This document shows, in pieces, positions 1 to 6,704 of a DNA stretch of 8,436 nt. The notes under the pieces are model-generated. The model was not told the origin of the DNA and searched no databases. It was given only the letters and a program-made list of their open reading frames with translations. Position numbers and translations under genes: made by a program. The stretch is from JAQGMO01 sp050954505 (GTDB taxonomy: Bacteria; Pseudomonadota; Gammaproteobacteria; Burkholderiales; Burkholderiaceae_D): assembly GCA_050954505.1 (NCBI GenBank), contig JBPBPY010000365.1, positions 1 through 8,436 of the forward strand, in the 5' to 3' direction. Numbering within the stretch: the stretch's first letter is position 1; every line of letters starts with the position of its first letter.

Positions 1-129
1 GGCATTGCTTCCAGGCCTGAGCTGACCATGGCGTCGACGCTTGATTCAAACGGCGTCTTCGAGGTCTGCGATGGCATTGCTTCCAGGCCCGAACTGACCA
101 TGGCGTCGATATCTGATTCAAATGGTGTC
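1..129 (-). repeat. 72-bp tandem repeat, two copies visible, truncated by the edge
   Basis: Bases 1-57 and 73-129 match at 49 of 57 positions, offset by exactly 72 bp (24 codons). All eight differences are transitions, and most are silent: the encoded 18-residue cores differ only at Asp-Ile versus Ser-Val. The 15-16 bp between the cores are not conserved in what follows the second copy. The first copy starts at the window edge, so the true copy number is unknown. Frame preservation and mostly silent differences suggest the repeat is kept for its protein sequence. Confidence 0.9.
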
Positions 130-434
130 GGTGCCGTTGTAGTCGGCGTTGCAGCATGGCTCGACGCAGCCCTGGCTTCAAGCGCCGCATCCAGGCTCGG
201 TGTCGGCAGACTTGCGGCGACGTCACCCTCTTTATGCACTGTCTCTGCCATCTGATGCTGGCGCAGGATGCGGCTTCTTGCCGATGCCGTCAGCGCATAT
301 TTGGGTAAACTAGCGGTCTCGCTGCTCGTCGAGCTCGCGGTCGGTGGCGACGACGGCTTTCCTTCACGCGCTGAATCATGTTCCTGCGTAATCCGCGGCT
401 GTGGCGTGTACAGCGCACCGTTAATGACACCCAT
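1..434 (-). CDS. Partial repeat protein of unknown function (N-terminal 144 residues)
   Basis: An open frame runs from an ATG at 434 to the left window edge with no stop, giving 144 codons plus two bases; the C-terminus lies outside. The start is supported by a GGGGGAG Shine-Dalgarno 5 nt upstream (440-446). Residues 1-100 are low-complexity, rich in Ser, Thr, Ala and Pro, with no signal peptide or membrane segment, and look disordered. A basic stretch near 52-62 (SARSRILRQHQ) is the only structured-looking part. From about residue 103 a tandem repeat begins: TPFESDIDAMVSSGLEAM, then after PSQTSK the copy TPFESSVDAMVSSGLEAM, period 24 residues (72 bp). It is probably still repeating at the edge. 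The hydrophobic spacing suggests a short amphipathic helix in each copy. It lies 247 bp downstream of the DUF4347 gene on the same strand, so a related role is possible. I do not recognise the family and assign no function. Confidence 0.75.
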   Translation of the reverse strand, partial: MGVINGALYTPQPRITQEHDSAREGKPSSPPTASSTSSETASLPKYALTASARSRILRQHQMAETVHKEGDVAASLPTPSLDAALEARAASSHAATPTTTAPTPFESDIDAMVSSGLEAMPSQTSKTPFESSVDAMVSSGLEAM

Positions 435-681
435 GACCACTCCCCCGTTATTGGACCTCCATGAGTGGCGCGCCGGGGTCACAGGTTCCACATGGTTTTC
501 ATCAATCTTTCTCACTACAAGGTTTTGCAGCCAATGCTGCGCGCCGTGAAGCCATCCGTGCGGGAACGCATTGGCACTTTGCAAGCGCGCAGCGGGTGCG
601 CCATAACTGGCAACGATGGCCGAAGCAACTGCCGGTTGCCGGCAAAAACAGCTTGGCTTCTGCCCTTTCCATGCCAACGCC
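435..681 (-). other. Gap between the DUF4347 gene and the repeat gene
   Basis: These 247 bp hold no convincing gene, terminator or promoter. There are two short hairpins: 630-644 (6-bp stem, 3-nt loop) and 527-540 (GCAGC stem, 4-nt loop). On the minus strand neither is followed by a T-run, so neither looks like an intrinsic terminator for the DUF4347 transcript. Read-through into the repeat gene is therefore possible. A 56-codon frame (672-502) is discussed under findings. Confidence 0.5.
440..446 (-). promoter_or_regulatory. Shine-Dalgarno of the partial repeat gene
   Basis: On the minus strand GGGGGAG stands 5 nt before the ATG at 434. It decides the start of the truncated gene, since the upstream ATG at 462 in another frame stops after four codons. 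Confidence 0.65.
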
Positions 682-3600
682 TCAATCGGCAGACTCGGGG
701 TCCACCTGTTTTTGTTCATCCGCCTCCTGCGCCTGGTCCGACACGGTGAACAAGTGCTCGACCTCGGCCGATTGCGCTGTCTCCTCGGGCATCTCTTCGG
801 GCTCGTCGTCGGCGCTGTCGAGGATAGGCAATGGATCGAGGCGCATCCAGCCTGGCACGGTTGAAAGCAGACTGGCCAGCAATGCAACCTTGCGTCCAAT
901 CATCCATACCCCGCCGAGCACCGTGACTGCCAGCGCAGCTTCGATACGAACCGGCTCGGCGCGGGTAACGATGATCTGTGTGGTTCCGGTGTCGATGAAA
1001 TGTGCCCTGACCGGCAACGCGGCGGCGCCGCTTGCCTTGCCGGTACCGGCCTGGCTTGCAATCCCGTCGCGACGCTCCAGTGAGCGCTGCTGCAGGCCGG
1101 CATGGTCGCGCAGGCCATGCTGTTGCACGGATGACTGGTCCGCAGGACGGCCGCTCATGCCTTTCATGGCCGCCACCTGCCACGGATCAATCCGCGAAGC
1201 CTGCAGGGTAGCGTCTGCATTGACCACATTCGTGAATTGCGCACTTGGCGGAATCGGCGCAATGGCAAACAACAGCGGTGCAGGATTCGGCGCAACGCTC
1301 GTAGCGCGGGCCGATGCAGCAGCGGCGGCCTCCACAGGGGGGCGCTGCACGGCAGCTTGTTCCGCGACGGCTTGCAATGGTGCTGGCAGATTGTTGTTGG
1401 TGTTCAGCGGCGCGGCGACCGTACCGGTCTGGAACTGTGTGACGGCAAGATCAGGCAAGACATTCATCGTCATCAACCGCGCCAGCACATCACGATCGGC
1501 ACCGCCGTTGGCGACCCCGCCATCGTCACCGACCCGGAAGGAAAATTGCAGCACTGCTGCCAGCGTCGAAAATGGCGCGGCGGTGAAGCTGAACCGGCCA
1601 GCATCGATTGCGTCCCTGCCGACGATGCTCCCCGCCGATACCGGTTTCCCATCGACACGCAAAACGCCAGAGGCCGGCAGATCGACCACCAGCACTGAAG
1701 CAAAGCGGTCGGCAGGATGGTCCGCCATGTCTTGATAGCCAAAGTCAGTGGCGTCGAATACATACGACAGACCCGCCTGCACCGTCAGCATGTGATCGCT
1801 GCCGGTGGGCGCATTGTTGACCGAGACCACATCGATGGTCATGGTGCGGGCGATCTGGTCGGTATCCGAACCGGCGATCGCCGCGCCGCCATTGTCCTTT
1901 ACCTTGAAGGTGAAGCGGGCAAGTGCGGCGCCATGGTCGCCAGCAAGGGGACTGTAGACCAGTTTGCCGGCGCCGATATCGGCGGCCGAGATCAGACTGT
2001 TGACGGCTACGGCCATGCCGCCATTGGTCAAGCTGCCAACAGCCGGCAAGCTGGCCAGGAATACGCCTGCAAAAGCGTCGACCGGATTGTCTTGCGGATC
2101 GCTGAAACCAAAGTCGCCGACGCTGAAGGTATAGCTGTGGTCTTCCAGCGTGGCCACCGTCTTGTCCGCGCCGAGCGGCGGCTGGTTGGTCTGTACCACG
2201 CGTATGCTGCGGGCAAATTCGGAGGTGTCGCCGGTGCTCACATCCGTCGCGGTGGCACTGAGCCAGAGACCAACGTTTGCGGCATTATCGAAGGTCATCG
2301 ACAGGCTGGCATTGCCGTTGGCATCCGTGGTGACCCAGGTCGATGCAAGATATTTTTCCCCTTCGCCGTAGCCGGAAGCATTCACATTCCTGCTGGCGAA
2401 AAATTCCACCATATAGGTGGTCAAGGGTTTGCTGTTGAGGACCGCGTTGATCAGGATGGTGGAAGCATTGGCCTCGGACCCGAGAATGACGGGATAATTT
2501 TGCTGGTCGTTGGCGCCAGTATCTGCATCACCAGCATCATTGGGCGTGACGCCATACGGAATGTCGAGTTCGATGCCGAGATTGCGATTGCCGTTGATGA
2601 GATTCCCTGAAATCGTCACACCAGTCGCACCGGCGCCGACAAACACCCCCTCGTTGCCGCCGCGGATCAGGTTGCCGTAACCAGGTGTGGTACTGCCTAC
2701 CGTATTGTTCGACGCCGTTACCTTGACGCCGGAATAGCCATTCCCAATGGTCACCAAGCCAGAGATATCCGTGCCAAGGTAATTGCCATAGACGAAATTG
2801 CCGGACGACGCGATGACGATTGCATCATGCTGGCTTCCCGATATGACGTTTCCTGCACCCGCCACGCCGCCGCCGACCAGTATGCCGGTGCCGTTGATCT
2901 GGAGGCCGGATATCTGGTTGCCCAGAGCCGCTGTTCCTGCGGCATTCAATCCAATCAGATTTCCCTGGATGACCAGGCCCGAGACCGCGTTGCCTGTAAA
3001 CATGCCGGCACCGTTGTTGCCTGATAAAAGATTGCCGCTGCCTGGTGCGGTACCACCCACTGTAATGTTGCTGCCACTGAAGATGGAAATGCCGGTATAG
3101 GAATTTGCGATGGCCAATGTACCGCTGATATCGGTGCCGGCATAATTGCCGATCACCTGCACGTTGTCCGACGTCTCCACGTAGATGCCATCGCCACTGT
3201 TGCCGGAAACCAGGTTGCGGCCTGCCGCCGTGGTATCACCAACGAGGACATTCTCGCTGGAGCGGATGAAAATTCCGGCATAGGTGCCATTGCCAATGGC
3301 AGAGGTGCCAGCGGCATTGGTGCCAACCTGATTGCCCTGGATTGTCAGGCCCGTCACACCGTCAAGAAACACCCCCTGGTTCAGGTTGCCGGAAATGAGG
3401 TTGCCACTTCCGGCAAGTGTGCCGCCGATCAGCAGATCCGAGCCGCCGCTCGCGTACACGCCGTTGTAGTAGTTCGGCAGCGCCGCAGTGCCGGCGGCAT
3501 TGGTACCCAGATAGTTACCCTGGATGGTCGTGCGAACACTGTCCATCGCAATGATGCCGGAGCCGGAATTGCCCGATGCGACATTACGCTGCGCTGCAGT

Positions 3601-4746
3601 GGTACCCCCGATCAGGTTGTCTGCCGAGGCAATCATGATGCCGCCGCCATTGCCCAAGGCCGTGACGCCGTCGGGGCGCAGGCCCAGATAATTCCCCTGG
3701 ATCGTATTCTGGTCGGCGCCGGTCTGCAAGGCGATGCCATATGTGGAAAAATTCGTGATCGACAAACCATATACCGCCGATCCGTCTGAGCTGGAACTGA
3801 ATGACAAGCCGATGCCATTGCCATTGCCATTGATTTCAATGACAGGCGTGCCACTGTATCCGCTCGCCGTACGGCCATCGATGATCGTCGTATCGGTAAT
3901 ATCCGGCAAACTGGTGGCCAGGGTGATGGTGCCGGCACCAATGGCGAACTGAATGGTGTCGGTTCCGGCGCTGGCATTCGCACTGGCAAGCGCATCCCGC
4001 AAGGACCCGGGACCGCTGTCGGCGTTTGTGCTGACGGTGAATGTGGCCAGCACGCCCTGGTAGCTGGTCTGCGCCTGGTTGCTCAGCGCAACCTTGGTCT
4101 CGATTCCACCATGCTGGTATTCCAGATTCCAGTCGCCTTGCAGCAGGCTGCTGCCGGTGAGGTTGACGCTGGCCTCGATGTCTGCGCCAGTCAGTTGGCC
4201 AATGGCGTTGACGAACTGCTGTCCTGTGGCGCTCTGCGCAACGTCGCAGCCATACAGCAAAATATCTGCGCCGCTCACCAGTGCCTCACCCCATGTCGAG
4301 ATTGCCACGGCATTGCCGAACAGCGTTGCGCCGTTCAGTGCCGTCGAGCCCAGCTGCAGTTCGGCATCGCTGCCGTGGGAAATGATGTGCACGGCGTTGA
4401 CGTCATGCCGATCGGCGAGCACCGCGCTGATCTGCGCCACGCCATCTTTCGCGCCGTCGAGCACATACACTTCCAGCACACGGCCGTCATCGTGCTGCGA
4501 ACGCAGCTGGCTGGCAAGTCCGGCGGCATCGTCGACTGCGCCGTCGATGAACACCAGTTCGCGGCGCGTTTGGGTTTCCTGACCGGAGACGCTGCTCGCA
4601 GCGGGCGCTGCTGCAGGCAATACCGCACCCTGGTACAGCGCTGATTCGGCAGCAAGTGTTGTCCCCATTGCCATGGCGATCATGCCGGCATCGGCAGAGA
4701 ACAGGAGTCGTTTTTCCAGTTCTTCAAGAATGAATTGATCGCACAT
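682..4746 (-). CDS. Large modular surface-type protein: LEPR-XLL, DUF4347, beta-helix, cadherin-like
   Basis: The protein has 1354 residues. Residues 8-20 (LEELEKRLLFSAD) match the LEPR-XLL N-terminal motif of large repetitive surface proteins. About 62-230 is a DUF4347 domain, with ISHG at 122-125 and LLYGCD at 163-168. From 234 a TADSGPGSLRDA-like entry motif (here NADSGPGSLRDA) leads into a right-handed beta-helix to about 728, built of modules of about 60 residues with recurring IQGNYLGTNAAGT, IGGT and GNLISGN. About 735-850 is a beta-sandwich starting with an Asp-rich DAGDADTGAND. Two cadherin-like modules (853-974, 977-1098) share DFGF/Y, D-P-x-D-x-F-A and DxGG motifs. A 150-residue Ala/Pro/Gln linker, a hydrophobic stretch (1269-1300, split by Arg-Lys) and a tail with 17 acidic residues in the last 45 follow. 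No RTX repeats are seen. The ATG is the only usable start in frame before a TGA, but it lacks a clear Shine-Dalgarno. A surface or adhesion role is inferred from architecture; the substrate or partner is unknown. Confidence 0.88.
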   Translation of the reverse strand: MCDQFILEELEKRLLFSADAGMIAMAMGTTLAAESALYQGAVLPAAAPAASSVSGQETQTRRELVFIDGAVDDAAGLASQLRSQHDDGRVLEVYVLDGAKDGVAQISAVLADRHDVNAVHIISHGSDAELQLGSTALNGATLFGNAVAISTWGEALVSGADILLYGCDVAQSATGQQFVNAIGQLTGADIEASVNLTGSSLLQGDWNLEYQHGGIETKVALSNQAQTSYQGVLATFTVSTNADSGPGSLRDALASANASAGTDTIQFAIGAGTITLATSLPDITDTTIIDGRTASGYSGTPVIEINGNGNGIGLSFSSSSDGSAVYGLSITNFSTYGIALQTGADQNTIQGNYLGLRPDGVTALGNGGGIMIASADNLIGGTTAAQRNVASGNSGSGIIAMDSVRTTIQGNYLGTNAAGTAALPNYYNGVYASGGSDLLIGGTLAGSGNLISGNLNQGVFLDGVTGLTIQGNQVGTNAAGTSAIGNGTYAGIFIRSSENVLVGDTTAAGRNLVSGNSGDGIYVETSDNVQVIGNYAGTDISGTLAIANSYTGISIFSGSNITVGGTAPGSGNLLSGNNGAGMFTGNAVSGLVIQGNLIGLNAAGTAALGNQISGLQINGTGILVGGGVAGAGNVISGSQHDAIVIASSGNFVYGNYLGTDISGLVTIGNGYSGVKVTASNNTVGSTTPGYGNLIRGGNEGVFVGAGATGVTISGNLINGNRNLGIELDIPYGVTPNDAGDADTGANDQQNYPVILGSEANASTILINAVLNSKPLTTYMVEFFASRNVNASGYGEGEKYLASTWVTTDANGNASLSMTFDNAANVGLWLSATATDVSTGDTSEFARSIRVVQTNQPPLGADKTVATLEDHSYTFSVGDFGFSDPQDNPVDAFAGVFLASLPAVGSLTNGGMAVAVNSLISAADIGAGKLVYSPLAGDHGAALARFTFKVKDNGGAAIAGSDTDQIARTMTIDVVSVNNAPTGSDHMLTVQAGLSYVFDATDFGYQDMADHPADRFASVLVVDLPASGVLRVDGKPVSAGSIVGRDAIDAGRFSFTAAPFSTLAAVLQFSFRVGDDGGVANGGADRDVLARLMTMNVLPDLAVTQFQTGTVAAPLNTNNNLPAPLQAVAEQAAVQRPPVEAAAAASARATSVAPNPAPLLFAIAPIPPSAQFTNVVNADATLQASRIDPWQVAAMKGMSGRPADQSSVQQHGLRDHAGLQQRSLERRDGIASQAGTGKASGAAALPVRAHFIDTGTTQIIVTRAEPVRIEAALAVTVLGGVWMIGRKVALLASLLSTVPGWMRLDPLPILDSADDEPEEMPEETAQSAEVEHLFTVSDQAQEADEQKQVDPESAD
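2589..3699 (-). repeat. Beta-helix repeat region, about 60-residue period
   Basis: Inside the large gene, the turn motif (I/V)xGNYxGxxxxG recurs at about residues 349, 408, 469, 531, 593, 652 and 711, a spacing of 59-62 residues (about 180 bp). Between recurrences come an IGGTxAGxGN-like turn and a SGNxGxG-like turn about 20 residues apart, so each module is about three helix coils. The DNA copies have diverged and are not recent duplications. Confidence 0.85.
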
Positions 4747-4921
4747 GTGCCAGGTATCAATCGGAAGGATGATCGATGATCAGGAAGCGCGAGGCCGCGG
4801 TTTGGGTGAAGCCGGATTGAAATGGGTTCGAAAATGACATGGTTGATTACAACACAAAAGAATAAGTCGGTAAAGAAATATTCCTTTTGGTAAATTTTTA
4901 AACCACGTACGGCTTGGCTGA

Positions 4922-4946
4922 ATCACGCCAGACAACATGGCGTAAT
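4922..4946 (-). promoter_or_regulatory. 25-bp dyad symmetry, possible operator or leader hairpin
   Basis: ATCACGCCA and TGGCGTAAT are inverted repeats of 9 positions with one mismatch, around a 7-nt centre. In a minus-strand RNA the mismatch becomes a U-G pair, giving a continuous 9-bp stem. It lies about 175 bp before the DUF4347 start. It could bind a dimeric regulator or fold in the leader; no known regulator site is recognised. Confidence 0.4.
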
Positions 4947-4996
4947 CGCCCTGACATCCTGTTTTGAAATGAAGAATCGTCCCACGCCCCAAAGCA

Positions 4997-5021
4997 GAAG
5001 CAACTTTACGGAGCTTGCTTC
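4997..5021. promoter_or_regulatory. Inverted repeat GAAGCAA-N11-TTGCTTC
   Basis: A perfect 7-bp dyad with an 11-nt centre lies about 50 bp further upstream of the DUF4347 gene than the first dyad. The geometry fits a dimeric DNA-binding protein, but the site is not identified and chance cannot be excluded. Confidence 0.35.
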
Positions 5022-5137
5022 GGGCAGACAATTTTCCTCCACCGTTGTAATTCAGGCATTTCCGGGAAGATGGAATTGGGTGGCGGCATAAGCTTGACCA
5101 TGGCCTCCCTGCCGAGGTCCTGACTGTTTTGACCGAC

Positions 5138-5167
5138 AAAAAAAAACGCGGACTGGCCGCGTTTTTT
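5138..5167. terminator. Bidirectional intrinsic terminator after gltA
   Basis: A stem of CGCGG (5147-5151) and CCGCG (5157-5161) around a 5-nt loop is extended by A6/T6 pairing. On the minus strand it ends in nine T residues, and on the plus strand in six. It lies 123 bp past the gltA stop codon and should end the sdh-sdhE-gltA transcript. Confidence 0.88.
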
Positions 5168-5214
5168 ACTTTCGAACTGCGCACGATGTCGAACCGCCTT
5201 TACCTGATCGACGC

Positions 5215-5235
5215 CATGAAGGCAAAAACTTCATG
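5215..5235. repeat. Hairpin in the gltA 3' untranslated region
   Basis: A perfect 7-bp inverted repeat CATGAAG/CTTCATG encloses a 7-nt loop containing A5 (U5 in the minus transcript). It lies between the gltA stop and the terminator, so it would be in the 3' end of the mRNA. A role in RNA stability or as part of a 3'-derived small RNA is speculative. Confidence 0.4.
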
Positions 5236-5289
5236 ACGCGAGCAAGGTGACTACCGCATCAACACCGGGCGAGCCAGTGCCGCCGGAAA

Positions 5290-6603
5290 TTACTTGGCAG
5301 CCTTGCGTTGCTCGATCGACGGCACATCGCGTGTGGTCGAACCGACGAACAACTGGCGTGGACGGCCGATCTTCTGTTCAGGATCGGAAATCATTTCATT
5401 CCACTGGGCGATCCAGCCGACGGTGCGCGCCATGGCGAAGATGCCCGTAAATAACGACACTGGAATGCCCAGCGCCGACTGCACGATGCCCGAATAGAAA
5501 TCGACGTTCGGATACAGCTTGCGCGAAACGAAGTATTCGTCTTCGAGTGCGACCTTTTCCAGCGCCATGGCCAGCTTGAACAAGGGGTCGTCATGCAGGC
5601 CCAGTTCTTCGAGCACTTCGTGGCATGTTTCACGCATGAGCTTGGCGCGTGGATCGTAGTTCTTGTAGACCCGGTGACCGAAGCCCATCAGCTTGACGCC
5701 GGAGTTCTTGTCCTTGACCTGCTTGACGAACTCGGGAATGTTGTCGACGGTGCCGATTTCCTTCAACATGTTCAACGCCGCTTCATTGGCGCCGCCATGT
5801 GCCGGGCCCCACAGGCAAGCGATGCCGGCGGCGATACACGCAAACGGGTTGGCGCCCGAAGAACCTGCCAGGCGCACGGTCGAGGTCGAGGCATTTTGCT
5901 CATGGTCGGCATGCAGGGTCAGGATGCGGTCGAGTGCACGGACCATGACATCGTTGACTTTGTACTCTTCGCATGGCGTCGAGAACATCATGTGCAGGAA
6001 GTTCGCGCTGTACGACAGGTCGTTGCGCGGATAGACGAATGGCTGGCCAACCGAATACTTGTAGGTCATTGCCACCAGCGTCGGCATCTTGGCGATCAGG
6101 CGGATCGCCGAGACTTCGCGATGGACCGGGTCGGTGATGTCGAGCGAGTCATGGTAGAACGATGCCAGTGCGCCGACAGTGCCGACCAGGACCGACATCG
6201 GATGGGCGTCGCGGCGAAAGCCGCGGAAAAAGAATTGCATCTGCTCATGCACCATCGTGTGATGGGTCACGGTCTTGGTGAATTCCTCGCGCTCCTGCAC
6301 GGTAGGCAATTCGCCATTCAACAGAAGGTGGCAGGTTTCCAGGAAGTCGCACTTGGAAGCCAGTTGCTCGATCGGGTAACCACGGTACAGCAGCTCGCCC
6401 TTGTCGCCATCGATATAGGTAATGGAAGAATTGCACGCCGCCGTCGACATGAAGCCGGGGTCATAAGTGAACTTGCCGGTTGCGCCGTAGAGCTTGCGGA
6501 TGTCAATCACTTCCGGGCCGACAGTGCCCTTGTAGATCGGGAAGTCGAGTGATGGTGTGCCATCGGTAAACGACAGGGTTGCTTTGCTTTCAGAAACGGT
6601 CAT
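5290..6603 (-). CDS. gltA: Citrate synthase, type II (NADH-regulated hexameric class)
   Basis: The enzyme condenses oxaloacetate and acetyl-CoA into citrate, the first step of the TCA cycle, in the cytoplasm. The 437-residue length fits the family (E. coli 427), and the sequence aligns closely with E. coli GltA from end to end. Catalytic residues are present: His269 in GPAHGGANE, His310 in GFGHRVYKNYDPRA, and Asp368 in YPNVDFYSG. Other oxaloacetate/CoA-site residues include His234 in HADHEQNAST, Arg319 and Arg393. Cys211 in FSTPCEEY corresponds to E. coli Cys206, near the NADH allosteric site, so NADH inhibition is likely but inferred. The ATG is preceded by AAGGA with 6 nt spacing (6610-6614). 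It is the last gene of the sdh cluster, 101 nt after sdhE, and is followed by a strong terminator. Identification is secure. Confidence 0.98.
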   Translation of the reverse strand: MTVSESKATLSFTDGTPSLDFPIYKGTVGPEVIDIRKLYGATGKFTYDPGFMSTAACNSSITYIDGDKGELLYRGYPIEQLASKCDFLETCHLLLNGELPTVQEREEFTKTVTHHTMVHEQMQFFFRGFRRDAHPMSVLVGTVGALASFYHDSLDITDPVHREVSAIRLIAKMPTLVAMTYKYSVGQPFVYPRNDLSYSANFLHMMFSTPCEEYKVNDVMVRALDRILTLHADHEQNASTSTVRLAGSSGANPFACIAAGIACLWGPAHGGANEAALNMLKEIGTVDNIPEFVKQVKDKNSGVKLMGFGHRVYKNYDPRAKLMRETCHEVLEELGLHDDPLFKLAMALEKVALEDEYFVSRKLYPNVDFYSGIVQSALGIPVSLFTGIFAMARTVGWIAQWNEMISDPEQKIGRPRQLFVGSTTRDVPSIEQRKAAK

Positions 6604-6704
6604 GGCTCTTCCTTCGAGTGAGCGGATACATCGACAAATAACACGACGTACTTCGCGGTAAAAATGCGGTTACGAATGCAGTTTACTTACTTTTCGCGGG
6701 CCAT
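6604..6704 (-). promoter_or_regulatory. sdhE-gltA spacer with gltA Shine-Dalgarno
   Basis: This 101-nt gap is the widest in the operon and is relatively AT-rich. It carries the gltA ribosome site (AAGGA, 6610-6614). A weak TTTACC / TATTTG pair 16 bp apart could be an internal gltA promoter, but the match is poor. No terminator hairpin is seen, so read-through from sdhE is expected. Confidence 0.35.

Larger units (their letters stand above)
4747..5137. other. Intergenic region upstream of the DUF4347 gene
   Basis: About 390 bp lie between the operon terminator and the start of the large gene. I find no convincing gene. The region includes an AT-rich patch around 4840-4905, a GGTAAA direct repeat at 4869-4874 and 4889-4894 (20 bp apart), and two inverted repeats (4922-4946, 4997-5021). 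Because the terminator isolates the large gene from the sdh-gltA operon, its promoter should be here. No clean -35/-10 pair with 16-18 bp spacing stands out. Confidence 0.55.

Noticed and set aside
630..644. Hairpin GCCGG-TTG-CCGGC as a terminator of the DUF4347 gene
   Set aside because: On the minus strand the T-run lies before the stem rather than after it, so it does not have the form of an intrinsic terminator.
461..1735. 424-codon plus-strand open frame
   Set aside because: It lies antisense to the end of the DUF4347 gene, whose frame has clear domains. The plus-strand product has no recognisable fold and an odd Ser/Arg/Cys composition, typical of a GC-rich shadow.
2589..3699. Repeats in the large gene as a CRISPR array or recent DNA duplication
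   Set aside because: The periodicity is at the protein level, DNA copies are diverged, and the frame is continuous; there is no repeat-spacer pattern.
4780..5184. 134-codon minus-strand frame in the intergenic region, or a shorter form from TTG at 5031 with GGAGG upstream
   Set aside because: The long form runs through the terminator stem, and the product has low-complexity, non-family composition. The GGAGG before the TTG is suggestive, but nothing else supports a gene.
5593..6552. 319-codon plus-strand open frame opposite gltA
   Set aside because: Antisense to a certain citrate synthase gene; the product resembles no family I know and is explained by codon bias.
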